Assembly (NCBI RefSeq): GCF_002878395.1 | Contig: NC_061114.1 | Span: 163,787,884 to 163,851,883, forward strand | Direction: 5' to 3' | DNA: 64,000 bases | From: Capsicum annuum | Lineage: Eukaryota; Streptophyta; Magnoliopsida; Solanales; Solanaceae | Shown here: positions 1-11,013 of the stretch, in pieces | Position numbering within the stretch: position 1 is the stretch's first letter | How the letters are laid out: every line of letters starts with the position of its first letter | The notes under the pieces: model-generated | What the model was told of the DNA's origin: nothing | Databases searched by the model: none | The model's input: only the letters and a program-made list of their open reading frames with translations | Program-made: the position numbers and the translations under genes

Positions 1-579
1 TAACAACTGAATTAACAAAATAAAATTATAAATTTGCAAAAATGTATTTTCGATAGATTCTCAACTCAAAAAAAAATTTAAAGAAGAATTGTTAGAATAA
101 TATGATAACTAAATAGCAAGACAACCCAAATGTTTCAAATACCAATGCATCCGAATCAAAAAAGTTATTCTCTTGCGGTGAACAATCTAATGCTTTGATC
201 ACCTACACAAGCTAAACCAAACACTTAATCCATTTTCTCGTGTGCTAAAAATTCCTCAAAAATTGCTAACAGTGGATCGATGATCTATCAAGAGAAAAAT
301 TATTTGGGTTTCTGCATCTGAATTATCATCTAGAGAAGGAACAACCAAATGAGTTTAAGTATTTTGCATTAACCACACCAACTCCCCTGATACCTTGAGA
401 ACTTATTAACAAATGTTATAATCATGTCAAGAACCCCAGATGGATGATTCTAAATTTTAATAATTCAAGTCAATACTTATTAGAACTTGATTAGAAAAAA
501 AAAGCTATATGTCCTACACAAATGAATAATCAACTAAAATTGGTATATAAATTCAGAATAAACATAAGTGAGATCTATA
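1..579. other. AT-rich intergenic DNA, no gene seen
   Basis: No open frame of note and no recognisable domain. Around 50-75 there is a short stretch resembling the 'gatagattctca' part of the tandem unit at 580-1165, so a decayed fourth copy may lie here. Confidence 0.5.
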
Positions 580-938
580 GAAGTTCACAGGCACATCTAA
601 TATTTGCGACAATAATAAATAACACAAGTGTACATAAAATGTAATTATTCCTACCCTTTAATTACTACTTATATGGAGTTAAAGGTTGTTTCTAATAGAT
701 TCTTAGCTCAAGGAATAATAATAGTAATTATATATATGAAAAAGACATAAGATATCTATCTTTTCAATGTTGGTGGTGGACGTCCAAGCAAAACCCTTGC
801 AACTATAGACAACCCACAAGCACATTTAATATCTGCAAGAACAAAAATAAGCGACGTGTATACAAAATTTAATTATTTTTGCCCTATAATTACTATTTAT
901 GTGTAATAAGAGGTTTTTGATAGATTCTCAGCTCAATA

Positions 939-984
<46 letters not shown>

Positions 985-1129
985 TCCTTGCAACTACAGA
1001 CAACCCACAAGCACATCTAATATCAACAAGAACAACAATAAGCGATGTGTGTACAGAATTTAATTATTTTTGCCCTATAATTACTACTTACGTGTAATAA
1101 GAGGTTTCTGATAGATCGTCAACTCAAGA

Positions 1130-1160
<31 letters not shown>

Positions 1161-1165
1161 CCAAA
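580..1165 (+). repeat. three degenerate copies of a ~191-bp unit ending in (AAT)n
   Basis: The motif 'acccacaagcacat' followed by a conserved AT-rich stretch, 'gtaataagagg', 'gatagat' and an AAT run occurs near 795-985 and again near 986-1160, a spacing of 191 bp. A more diverged copy with an extra ~38 bp starts near 590. The AAT microsatellites at about 928-982 and 1132-1159 sit at the same place in each unit, so they were probably duplicated with it and then changed length. Confidence 0.75.
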
Positions 1166-1848
1166 ATTGGATTCATAACTGTAGCATCTTAACATATAGA
1201 CCTCTGGAACAATAGAGGTTTACAGTTTTTATTTTAATAACAATATGTCATCTCATACATGTAACATATTCTGCTATAGTTCAACACTAGAAATTTAGTC
1301 CATCATAGGCTAGCAATAGAAAAATTAAATTAAAATTAAAATTTAAAAATTTAAAATTAACCTTTACACAAATGGTTGTGCTCAGAACCGAAAAACTTTT
1401 ATTCCAAACTTAGAATATGATACAAGAGAGTCGAGAGGGAGAGTAGTTGAGAGAGTGGGGTTCTAAAAAACCTGCCTCTGAAATAAAAGATAGGCTTCCT
1501 TATATAATGGATGCCTGATACTAAAATAGCAAAGTAAAATAACTGCCTTTTACTATATATAAACGGCTCTTGCTTTTTCAGAAAGCTAAGTGCCCTTTAC
1601 TTTTTGCTTTTCATAAAGCTGCTTTTCATAAAGTAACAACAACAACAACAACAATTTACCCAAAATCATACTTGTTTGAGACGGCCAAAGATGGCTAGAT
1701 CTTAAACGAACTAAAAAAGTAAGACAAAATTAAAAATGATAAATAATAAAATTTATAAAAAATTTCAACTAACTTGCATGAATGGTTGAGAGAGATATTC
1801 TCTTCTAATATTTTCATACCTTCAAATGACCAGCAAGAAGAGAGCATG
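1166..1848. other. AT-rich intergenic DNA with a short ACA/TTG-tailed relic
   Basis: No gene seen. Near 1634-1720 an (ACA)n run is followed by 'cccaaaatcatacttg' and 'gacggccaaagatgg'. Read on the minus strand this ends in (TTG)n, as many plant SINE and RTE 3' ends do, but no A/B boxes or target duplication could be found. Confidence 0.35.
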
Positions 1849-2112
1849 TGTTGTAAATAAATATTTTAAAATATACTAAAACGAAAGGGGAGGGGAGAGA
1901 GACCTATAGATATAAGAGAAGATTTTATTTTCTTCTACTTTGGTGTGTATTTACAATGTAGAATGGAATGCCTTTTATAGGCAATAGTATGTGAAAAAAG
2001 TGTACTATGTGAAAATACATTCACAAACTTCACATCCTACAATAATATGTGTAGTATGTGTAGCTACAATAGTGTTGTATGTGAACATCCACCAAATACA
2101 TTATTTACAATA
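1849..2112 (-). repeat. 3' LTR of the Copia element
   Basis: This is the low-coordinate LTR, which is the 3' LTR because the element reads on the minus strand. It starts TGTTGTAAATAA and ends TTTACAATA on the plus strand, so its two ends are near-inverted copies of each other. It matches 7153-7416 over the full length with about 11 substitutions and no gaps. Confidence 0.95.
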
Positions 2113-2122
2113 CTCCCCCTTG
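2113..2122 (-). other. polypurine tract of the Copia element
   Basis: On the minus strand the bases just upstream of the 3' LTR read CAAGGGGGAG. A purine run at this place primes plus-strand DNA synthesis in LTR elements. Its position directly against the LTR confirms the element's orientation. Confidence 0.85.
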
Positions 2123-3041
2123 GGTGTTCATGTAAAAGAGAAATTCAAAAGGAAATAAGATGTACAATAGTGATTTGTAATACGCCTTGTTTGCTGCCTC
2201 ATTAAAAACCTTACTAGGAAAACCCAGTGGGATAAAACCTCGATTAAAAAAAAAGAGTGCAGCGCGTATGTACTCCCCTTGATAAAAACACCACTTAATA
2301 CCTAGAAGACGACGTATCCCAATCTTGTATCTCAGCTTCTCAAAGGTTGATGTTGGCAATGCTTCAGTGAACATATCTGCTAGATTATTGCTTGAACAAA
2401 TTTGTTGAACATCTATTTCACCTTTCTTCTCAAGATCCTGAGTGAAATTTTTTTTGGTGAAATGTGTTTTGTTCTGTCTTTTTCAATGTAACCTTCTTTC
2501 AACTAAGCTATACATGCAGTATTATCTTTATATAATGTAGTTGGAATATGTTGAGTCATTGATCTCAACCAAACACACTTTCAGCTCGCTTCATGAATGG
2601 AAATGATTTCGGCATGAGTTAAAGAAGTTGCAGCTAATATTTGCTTCATTGAACGCCATGATATAGCTGTGCCACCATATGTAAATAAATAACTCGACTG
2701 AGATCGAGTCTTATGTGGATCAGACAAGTATCATGTATCTGCATAACCAATCATTTCTGACTTGGATTCATTTGAATAAAATAATCCCAAGTCAATGGTT
2801 CCCCAAAGATATCTAAATGTCTTTTAGTTGGGGAAGAGTTGAATCTTGCTAATAAACTTACCGCAAAATAAATATCTGGTTGAGTATTACTGGAAAGATA
2901 CATTAGTGCCCCAATTGTACTAAGATATGGAGTTTCATCACCAAGAAGTTTTTCATCATTTTCTTGAGGTCGAAATGGATCTTTGTTTATATCAAGTGAT
3001 CTCAAAATCATTGGGGTACTCAATGGATGTGATTTATCCAT
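2123..3041 (-). pseudogene. Copia pol remnant: end of reverse transcriptase and RNase H
   Basis: The minus-strand frame at 2751-3041 carries the Copia connection/RNase H motifs: 'SHPLSTPM', then 'TPYLSTIGALMYLSS' and 'TQPDIYFAVSLLARF', conserved just before RNase H. The 2105-2374 frame holds 'EALPTSTFEKLRYKIG', typical of the Copia pol C-terminus. Several stops and frameshifts separate these pieces. In an intact element this part of Pol removes RNA from the RNA-DNA hybrid. The assignment is firm; the frame is not functional. Confidence 0.85.
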
Positions 3042-3179
3042 GAAAAATCACTTTAAAATCTTTTCAGTGTATGTTGATTGATGGACAAAAATTTCATTTG
3101 TCAAATGCTTAATCTGTAGCCCGAGATAAAATTTTGTCTTTCCCAGATCTTTCATTTCAAATTCTTTCTTCAATCACTC

Positions 3180-3768
3180 AACAACTTTTGAAAGCTCTTT
3201 AGGAGTGCCAATGATATTCAAGTCATCAACATAAACAACTATTATAGAAAATTCAGATTCAAACCGTCTTATAAAAATACAAGAGTAAATAGGATCATTT
3301 TTGTACCTTTCTTTTAGCAAATATTTGCTAAGACGATTATACCACATCTACCCTAATTGTTTCAATCTTTATAAGGATTTCTAAAGCTTTATTGAGCAAG
3401 TTTCTTGCAAATTTTTATATGTTTTAGGTACTTTGAAGGCCTCTGAAATTTTAAAAAATATTATTGTCCAATGAGCCATACAAATAGGCCGTGAAAATAT
3501 CCATTAGGCGCATATCAAGCTTTTCATGAACTGCCAAATTTATTATATATCTGAAGATAATTCCATCCACCACGGGAGAATATGTCTCCGCATAGACAAT
3601 GTCAGGCCTTTGTAAAAAACCTTGTGCCACAAGTCGTGCTTTATATCTTACGATTTTACCTTTTTCATTTCGCTTTTGCACAAAAACCCATTTGTACTCC
3701 ACTGACTTAACACCTTCAGGTGTTCGAACTATTGGTCCAAAAACTTCACGTTTTTCAAGTGAAGTCAA
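3180..3768 (-). pseudogene. Copia pol remnant: reverse transcriptase core
   Basis: The frame at 3451-3768 begins inside the reverse transcriptase domain with 'VEYKWVFVQKRNEKG', 'RYKARLVAQGF' and 'YAETYSPVV', the standard Copia fingers region. A separate frame contains the catalytic YVDD motif at about 3222-3233, within 'VVYVDDLNIIGTP'. Frameshifts and stops between 3240 and 3450 separate the two parts, so no full polymerase can be made although the active-site residues survive. Confidence 0.9.
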
Positions 3769-3774
3769 TTCTGC

Positions 3775-4331
3775 TTAAATTGCATCCTTCCAATTTGGCC
3801 AATCATTTCTCTGTCTATATTCATTGATAGATTTTGGTTCCAAATCCTCATCTTGTTGCATTATTTCAGTAGCAACATTATAAACAAAAATATTGTCAAC
3901 CACAATATTATTTTGATTCCATCTATTTTTGGTCGAGACATAACTTTTTGAATTTTTTTTATTCTCATTAGTTTTAGGTATTTTAACCCCCTCAGTGGTC
4001 TTATTGTTTGTTAGATCTTGAGGCTTTTTTTGAGCGACTGCCATCATATCGTGATCATTTATTTTATTTTTTTAGAATTTTTATCCTTGGAATCAATCGG
4101 TCTACCACGTTTCAAATGTGGCTTAGACTCATTTCCATTGACCACTTGTCTTATCGGGACATCAACTCGAACTGGAGTATTCGCAGCTGGAATATAAGAT
4201 TTAGTAACCCTTGGAAGGTTAGTAAATGCATCCGGTAGCTGATTTGCAACATTTTACAAGTAAATTATCGTTTGAACCTCTTGCTCACATTGATTTGTTT
4301 AAGGATCCAAATGAGATAGTGATAATGCATT
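3775..4331 (-). pseudogene. Copia pol linker between integrase and reverse transcriptase, decayed
   Basis: The minus frame at 3775-4047 ends with 'NEYRQRNDWPNWKDAI', the sequence that in Copia elements comes just before the reverse transcriptase. Upstream to about 4331 the frame is lost, with only scattered polar, low-complexity residues typical of this variable linker. Plus-strand ORFs here are shadows. Confidence 0.7.
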
Positions 4332-5366
4332 TCAATCTATCTCATGTTTCAGCTGCTTATGTTCTCCCCCTAATGTTGGGTATACTGATTCATCAAAATG
4401 ACAATCGACAAACTTTGCTGTAAACAAATCTCCTGTCATAGGATCCAAATATTTAATAATGAAAAGAGATTCATACCCAACATATATTCTCAACCATCTT
4501 TGGGGTCTCATCTTTATGCATTGTGGTGGAGCAATTAAAACATATACCACACATCCAAAAATTCCAACATGGGAAATATTTGGTTCTTGACTAAAAATCA
4601 ACTGTAATGGGGAGAATTTATGATAACTGGTTGGTCTTATGCACACAAGTATTGCTGCATGCAAAATAGCATATCTCCATGTTAAAACAGGAAGTTTTGT
4701 CCTCATTAACATCGATCTAGCTATCAATTAAAGACATTTGATCAATGATTCTGCTAGACCATTTTGAGTGTGAACATGAGCAACCGGATATTCAACTTTT
4801 ATTTCAGTTGACATACAATAATCATTAAAGGACTGAGATATAAACTCACCAGCATTATCAAGACGAATAGTCTTTATTGCATAATTTGGAAATTGTGCTC
4901 TTAACCTTATTATTTGAGCAAACAATCTCGCAAAAGCCATATTGCGAGTTGATAATAAGCACACATGTGACCATCTTGTAGATGTATCTATCAAGACCAT
5001 ATAATATTTGAAAGGTCCACACGAAGGGTGAATTGGTCCACATATATCACCCTGTATACGTTCCAGAAATGCAGGGGATTCAATCCCAACCTTAGCTACT
5101 GATGGTTTAATAATCAACTTTCCTGGAGAACAAGCAACACAATAGTATTCCTTTAATTGAAGAATATTTTGATTCTTCAAAGTATGTCCATGTGAATTTT
5201 CAATAATTCTTCGCATCATATTAAAATCGGGATGACCCAACTGGTCATGCCAAATGATAAAATCATTATGATCTATAAATCTTTTATTTACTATGGTATG
5301 TGATTCAACCATACAAATACTTGTATGATACAATCCAGAAGAAAGTGTAGGTAGTTTTTCATGCAC
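4332..5366 (-). pseudogene. Copia integrase remnant (zinc finger and catalytic core)
   Basis: The 212-codon frame at 4728-5366 has the integrase zinc-binding site (histidines in 'HDQLGHP', cysteines in 'CVACSPGK') and the DDE catalytic core: D in 'IQGDICGP', D in 'RLDNAGEF' and E in 'QNGLAESLIK'. A stop then interrupts it, and the next frame (4332-4727) continues with 'KLPVLTWRYAILHA' and 'IFGCVVYVLI', the C-terminal part of Copia integrase. An intact protein would insert the cDNA into host DNA. Here the catalytic triad is preserved but the protein is split. Confidence 0.92.
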
Positions 5367-5752
5367 AAATTTTTCTCACCTTTTATTGTAGTAATATAAA
5401 GATATTCAATCTTTCCTTCATTTGCAGTCTCAATGCAATAGCCATTTTGGCGAATAACCTTGAAACTTAACAAGTTTCTTTGAGACTTACTACAATATAA
5501 TGCATTATCAATGACCAATATTATTCCCCCAGGTAGTAATAAGGTCGCTCTTCCATAGCCTTTAATTAACTTTGTACTACCGAATATTGTATTAACATGG
5601 GTCATGTTCATAATCAAATTAGAGAAATATTTCTTTTCTGTTAATATAGTGTGAGTTGTAGTACTATTAAGAAGACACACATCTCCATTACTCATCTTGG
5701 ATCCAGTTGAAGAATGAAAATTTTTTATTATCTTCACAAAACAAAAATACAT
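5291..5752 (-). pseudogene. Copia protease and GAG-pre-integrase remnant
   Basis: The 153-codon frame has 'CLLNSTTTHTIL' near its start, where the aspartic protease of this family has its D-S/T-G/A site. The position normally held by the catalytic aspartate reads asparagine here. It continues with 'GYGRATLLLPGG' and 'YCSKSQRNLLSF', typical of the region between protease and integrase. It overlaps the integrase frame, which shows a frameshift. With the aspartate lost, protease activity would not be expected even without the frame damage. Confidence 0.85.
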
Positions 5753-5879
5753 GTTAAGAAAAGTGAAATCTCACAATCTTACAATAAAACTTAAATACTT
5801 ATTATTTTCTCTTGAAATATAAAAACAACATAATGGAAAAACATGCTAAAAATAACATAATAAAAGAACATTATTTATT

Positions 5880-6953
5880 TCCCCAATAACTTGATCGAGA
5901 TTTAGTTTTGGTCTCCAAAGAAGTCTTCAACTTCCAAATGAGTTATATCATCAAGGTCATCAAAATCATCATCTTTTAAGACCAAGTTTGCCTCAACATT
6001 GTTATCATATTTTTGTGAAAGTACTGCCTCATCATCATTTTTTAAAGTCAAATGTGACTCAATCTAGACACTAGAAGAGGTCCTACCTTCATTTCTCTTT
6101 CTTTTTGCAAGATTCTTGATAAAGCCTAGCAAAATGCTTAGGCACTCGACATTTATACTTCCAGTGGCCTTTCATGCCACAACGGTGACAATTTCCTCTT
6201 GAAGGATTATTTTGAGGACCCATTTGATTCTCTCTTTTTTGGTTACCACCATCACAACGATTATTATATCGTCCCCTACCATTGCCACGTCCATGCATAT
6301 TATTATGACCCCGATCTTGCCGTCTTTTAGGGCTGGCCATGTGCTTGTACCCCATTTGCTTTTGGAGGTGGAGCAGTCCCAGTGGGACGGGCTTCATGAT
6401 TTTTCATCAAAAGGACATTATGTTGCTCAGCCACTAGAAAGCATGAGATCAATTCAGAATACTTCTGAAAGCCCTTTTCACGATATTGCTACTGCAATAT
6501 CACATTTGAGGCATGAAAAGTAGTTAGTATTTTTTCCATCATGTCCTCATCATTTATAGTTTTCCCACATAATTTCAATTGGAAAATAATTTTAAATACA
6601 ACAGAATTATATTCAACAACGGTTTTAAAGTCTTGAAATCGTAAGTGCATCCACTCATAACGAGCTCTAGGCAGTACCGTGGCCTTTAGTTGGTCATACC
6701 TTCCCTTCAAATCAGTCTACAATTCAAGTGGATCTTTTACAGCAAGGTATTCAACCTTTAGTCCTTCATCCAGATGATGATGAAGGAAAATCATAACCTT
6801 GGCCTTGTCCTGACTCGACGCTGCATTATCCGGGGTAATAGTAGCACTAAGAACCTTATCAGCTAGGTGAATCTCAGCATCGAAACCCATGACAAGTAAT
6901 TTTTTTTTGGAGATGTCAAGTGCCACAAACTCAAGCTTTGGCAAATTTGACAT
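5880..6953 (-). pseudogene. Copia gag remnant with CCHC zinc knuckle
   Basis: The start codon is at about 6951-6953 ('MSNLPKLEFVALDIS'). Downstream pieces are the capsid-like part (6489-6710, with 'LPRARYEWMHLRFQDFK') and the nucleocapsid zinc knuckle 'CHRCGMKGHWKYKC' (C-X2-C-X4-H-X4-C) in the frame at 6089-6397. An acidic gag tail can be read near 5900-6030 ('HLEVEDFFGD'). An intact Gag forms the particle and binds element RNA. At least three frame breaks separate the pieces. Confidence 0.88.
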
Positions 6954-7129
6954 GATGAAAACTATCATAAAAATAATGAACTTAGACAACAATACAATAA
7001 TATAAAAATATTTTTTGTCATGTGTAACTTTAACGTTAAAAATAAAACTTTGATAAAAAAAAAAAATAACAACCTACAGTATTCAAGACAAGTAAGTTGA
7101 TTATACCTGATAGATTGAAAACTTGAAAA

Positions 7130-7152
7130 AGAGTAGAGTCATGCTGATAACG
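7130..7152 (-). other. primer-binding-site region of the Copia element
   Basis: Immediately inside the 5' LTR the minus strand reads CGTTATCAGCATGACTC. The core TATCAG is shared with the initiator-methionine tRNA primer site of many plant LTR elements, though the match is partial. It lies where reverse transcription should start. Confidence 0.6.
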
Positions 7153-7416
7153 TGTTGTAAATAAATATTCTGAAATATACTAAAACGAAAGGGGAGGGAA
7201 GAGAGACCTATAGATATAAGAGAAGATTTTATTTTCTTCTACTTTGGTGTGTATTTACAATGTAGAATGGAATATCTTTTATAGGCTATAGTATGTGAAA
7301 AAAGTATACTATGTGAAAATACGTTCACAAACTTTACATCCTACAATAATATGTGTAGTATGTGTAGCTTCAATAGTGTTGTATGTGAACATCCACCAAA
7401 TACATTATTTATAATA
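7153..7416 (-). repeat. 5' LTR of the Copia element
   Basis: This is the high-coordinate LTR, therefore the 5' (promoter) LTR of a minus-strand element. It is 264 bp and aligns without gaps to 1849-2112. The target duplication GCATG follows at 7417-7421. Confidence 0.95.
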
Positions 7417-7449
7417 GCATGCTTATTTTGAGTTTACTCTTTACCTAAA

Positions 7450-7758
7450 GGCATAATACATAAATATGTCTTTTAACTTGCCATCAAATCACATCTATGA
7501 TCTTCAATTTTGAGTGTGCCAAACACTTAAACTTGTATAAAGTTGAACAAGTAGACACACACGTCCTATGTGGCATAATGTACATAAACGTCATGTAGGA
7601 CAAGAATTGACCACGTAGGACGCTACATAGGACATATGTATCTACTCATTTAATTTTATACAAGTTTAAATGCCTACTTGTGCATACATAAAGCTGGAAG
7701 CTGGAGGTCATAGATGTGATCCGAGATTAATTTAAAGGACATGTTTATATATTATACC
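7450..7758. mobile_element. Mutator-type MITE with perfect 9-bp target duplication
   Basis: The 309-bp element is flanked by TTACCTAAA at 7441-7449 and 7759-7767. Its halves are long imperfect inverted repeats: 'ggcataatacataaa' at the left matches the reverse complement of 'tttatatattatacc' at the right, and the matches continue inwards through 'cacatctatga', 'taaacttgtataaa' and 'gtcctatgt'. A 9-bp duplication with long terminal inverted repeats is the mark of the Mutator superfamily. It has no coding capacity. Confidence 0.88.
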
Positions 7759-7767
7759 TTACCTAAA

Positions 7768-8050
7768 CAACTAAAGGTAATAATGTTTCGCACTTTGCAT
7801 CTTGACCGAAATAATGACCAAAGGATCATAAGCTAGCAAATTGTTTGAGTATGTTTTTTATGCCTTATATAGTTGTCAAGTTTGGGATAACTTATCCCGA
7901 GATTAACAAATAGTAGCGGGATAAGTTATTCCATTCTTTTGGTGGTATAAATAATTCAACATAATTTATCATAGGATAAAGCCATAAAATGACAAATTAT
8001 CCTCCAAACTCTTTGGTTACATTATATATATATATATATATATATATATA
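7768..8050. other. AT-rich intergenic DNA running into (TA)n
   Basis: No gene. Near 7885-7935 the sequence is locally palindromic ('gggataacttatccc' and 'gggataagttattcc'), which may be a MITE remnant. The last 30 bp before the gap are a TA dinucleotide run. Confidence 0.5.
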
Positions 8051-8150
8051 NNNNNNNNNNNNNNNNNNNNNNNNNNNNNNNNNNNNNNNNNNNNNNNNNN
8101 NNNNNNNNNNNNNNNNNNNNNNNNNNNNNNNNNNNNNNNNNNNNNNNNNN
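8051..8150. other. assembly gap of 100 N
   Basis: Exactly 100 N, bordered on the left by (TA)n and on the right by 'atataagaga'. The round size suggests a placeholder of unknown true length. Confidence 0.97.
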
Positions 8151-8508
8151 ATATAAGAGAGAATGTGAGATTTTGATAGTCCTCACATTAATTTTTTTTG
8201 TCAATTTTACCCCTAATTTAAATTTTAGTTGCTCTATAAGTTTCATCCATTTTGATAAAATTGAAAAATTATATGGGCTTATTAAATACTACAAAAGTGA
8301 TGAGTCATAGAAAATGGTAATGACACCATAAAAACGATGTATACAATCAAATTCAAAATTGATCCAGGGGTTTATTATCTTTCTATTTTGTAGAAATATT
8401 TATTAATCTTAGTTCAAATTTTTATTTTTACTAACAAATTTATCATGGACAAGTAATTAAAGTATCTTGACATATCCTTTCTAACTTAGTACATGCTTAA
8501 TTATTAAA
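8151..8508. other. AT-rich intergenic DNA, nothing recognised
   Basis: No ORF, repeat or motif could be supported between the gap and the Helitron end at 8509. Confidence 0.5.
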
Positions 8509-10090
8509 CTAGTGTAACCACACGTGCCTCGCACCTGTAATGTTTGATTATTTAAAATTAAATGATTTTGTCTATTACGAAGATTTTTAATAAAGTGTAA
8601 AAGTTCAAATCACTTTTCAAAGATCCTTCACACTTTAATATAGTAAACATAAACATATATTTTAGTGTAATCACATATATATTTTACCATCAGAAATTTT
8701 AAGTGATTGATGGATCATCACTTTTGGAACTTTAATGCCTAGTTCCAATATATTTCATTTATCTAAGTGTCTATCTTGTTGTTTTTGGTAAAAAAAGAAA
8801 CAAAAAATACTTTCTTTGTTTCAAAATATGTGGTGTTTTTAATTTGAGCGTACCCCTTAGGGAAAAAACTATAAATATTTAGTGTTTTTAGTTTGGGGCA
8901 CACCTCTTAAAGAAAACTACTTATTCCTAGAAAATAAGATGTATTTTACGAACATATTCAAACTGCAGCTCTTAAGTCATTTCTTGGTTATGCAAATTTC
9001 TGTTGAAAAGTTTCATTTTGAAGGGACGTAAAAACACTCTTTATCAAAAGTGATTTCACTCTTAAAACACGCACGAACCCCAAAATTCTGATTATGCACG
9101 ATTTACTATTTCACCACAATCTTTAAACGTGAGTAGTCAAAAAACCTAACACGCAGATCTATATATGTATATGCACGAACAAGTGTACACTATCAATTAA
9201 TGGGTGTGTATGTGTTTAAAAATTTGAACCAACAAATAGAATAAGATGCGATAGAATTTTGAATCTGAATTTATAAAACTAAAATCTTAATTAAATTATT
9301 TTGAGATTATAGTCCTGAAATCATAGCTCTTGAACTAATTTATCCCACTTGAAAGGCGAAATAAAATAATGTCAAGTTTAATGGAATAAAGTGGGATATT
9401 GTGTTATGACACGAGAAAAGGTATTTTGAATCTATAGAGACAAAACTTTTCCTCCAAGAAAACAATAACCAAATATGATAGAATTTATGTTTTTTTTAAT
9501 GAAGGTAAAAGTAATTACTGTAATACTTCGACTTTTCTTCCCAAAAAATAAAACTCAAATAATCAATGATAAATAACAACTTAAACCTCTAAGCCTTTTC
9601 TAACACGTAGATGTACATATGCGTATAAACTAACAAATAATAGCAACTTAAGGATAACACTATTAATCAATAGGTGTATGTATTTTATAATTTGAACCGA
9701 CAAATCAAATAAGACGCGATACAATTTTGAGTCTGAATTGATAAAGCAAATAATCTAATTAAATTATTTCGAGATTATAGTCCTAAAATTATAACTCTTG
9801 AACTGATTTTATGCAACTTGGAAAGTGGAATGGAATCAATTGAAGTTCTAAATTAGTTACACATTTTTAATTTAGAGTTCTTAAATTAAGGAAACATATT
9901 AGTTGTCATTAATTCTAATGACATCTAATAAAGAAAGATTTTATCATAAATATATTTAATTAATTTTTAATTCTTAAATATTAGAAAAGAATAGTGAAAA
10001 GACGATTTTGTGTAAAACAAAGACTTTTATTGAAGGGCAAAAGGTTCAAACAATATTTCTAATGCCCTTCACTCTTTTAATATATTATAG
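8509..10090 (-). mobile_element. non-autonomous Helitron (minus strand)
   Basis: On the minus strand the element ends GTGCGAGGCACGTGTGG...CTAG at 8509, with a GTGC-GAG-GCAC hairpin just before the CTAG terminus, as in plant Helitrons; a T follows on the host side. The other end, read on the minus strand, has AATATATTAAAAGAGTGAAGG at about 10060-10085, the usual plant Helitron 5' region. The exact TC start is blurred by a TAGATA microsatellite at 10080-10190. No Rep/helicase coding is present. The 3' ~240 bp and 5' ~200 bp match those of the copy at 11014-11710. Confidence 0.72.
9148..9833 (+). repeat. direct repeat of ~220 bp inside the Helitron
   Basis: About 9148-9360 and 9600-9833 are diverged direct copies, sharing in order 'aacacg.agat', 'tatcaat', 'tttgaacc', 'aagacgcgata' or close variants, 'gagattatagtcct' and 'ctcttgaact'. 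The spacing is about 455 bp. No coding frame is shared. Diverged duplication inside a Helitron is the simplest reading. Confidence 0.7.
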
Positions 10091-10190
10091 ATATAGATAT
10101 AGATTATAGATAGATATAGATATAGATTATAGATTATAGATAGATATAGACATAGATTATAGGTATAGATTATAGATAAAAAATTATTTT
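10081..10190 (+). repeat. TAGATA/TAGATT microsatellite
   Basis: About 110 bp of imperfect 'tagata' and 'tagatt' units. It lies at the presumed 5' terminus of the neighbouring Helitron, where related copies also have TA- and GATA-rich starts. Confidence 0.85.
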
Positions 10191-10839
10191 TTATATATAG
10201 CTAAAAATGTTTGAAAATATAATTTAACACTTCAAATATTAATGATACAAAATAATAAAAAATGAGAGTTATTCTTTTTCACATTTTTTGATGATGAATT
10301 TTTTTAACAAAAAATGAAATTATCAATATTGTATAGAATTTAGGACAAAATAAGTAGTTTTAACATGAAATATTAAAGCTTCATACACGTTTAAGAAATA
10401 TCAACATAAATTTCTTAACATGTATTTTTAGGAAAAAGAAACTACTAAAGTTAAGAAAAAAATAAGTAACTTTTTAATTTCTTTTGTATGATTTAATATG
10501 AAAGAAAATAATTAAGTTAAATAAGGTGAAGAATACTTTTGTAAACAAACTATCTATTCTTAAAAAGAATGCAATGCATATTATTTTTAGTATCACGAAC
10601 CAAAAAATCACTAAAAAATAATATCAAAATAATTAATTCTGAAACAACTAATTTCAATATAACTAATTCCAACATAATTAATTCAGCATAACTTATTTCT
10701 CAACCAAACGACTCCTAAAGGTTGCTTTGCCAACAGGAAATTTTAGATTTTTTGTTTGCGTAAAATTTTTGGACCTAGCTACTTTTAGTTGGAAAAAGTT
10801 TTTCTGGCTATTTTCTTGAAGTAATTAACTTAGGAATTT

Positions 10840-11013
10840 AATCATAATAAAAAAATATTCTTCATTTATTTTTTAATATATTTATTATAGTTAATATTTA
10901 ATATCATAAAAATAAAAAATAAAAAAACAGTTTTGTTTTAAGCAAAGATTTTTAATGAAAAATAAAAAAATTTAAATAGTATTTGTAAGACCTTTCACAC
11001 TTTTAGTATAGTA
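10840..11013 (-). mobile_element. Helitron 5'-end fragment abutting the next copy
   Basis: On the minus strand, 'CTATACTAAAAGTGTGAAAGG' and the following ~150 bp match the 5' ends of the Helitrons at 8509-10090 and 11014-11710. It stops within a few bases of the CTAG 3' terminus of the next copy, so the two are joined head to tail. Its own 3' end was not identified; it could be the 5' end of a longer element reaching back to 8509. Confidence 0.55.

Larger units (their letters stand above)
1849..7416 (-). mobile_element. Copia-type LTR retrotransposon, complete structure but decayed
   Basis: The element is 5568 bp and runs on the minus strand. Both 264-bp LTRs are present (1849-2112 and 7153-7416). 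The 5-bp target duplication GCATG flanks it at 1844-1848 and 7417-7421. The domain order on the minus strand is gag, protease, integrase, reverse transcriptase, RNase H, which is the Ty1/Copia order. The coding region is broken into short frames by stops and frameshifts, so it cannot be autonomous. By eye the LTRs differ at 11 of 264 positions (about 4%), so insertion is not very recent. The Copia lineage was not resolved. Confidence 0.95.
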
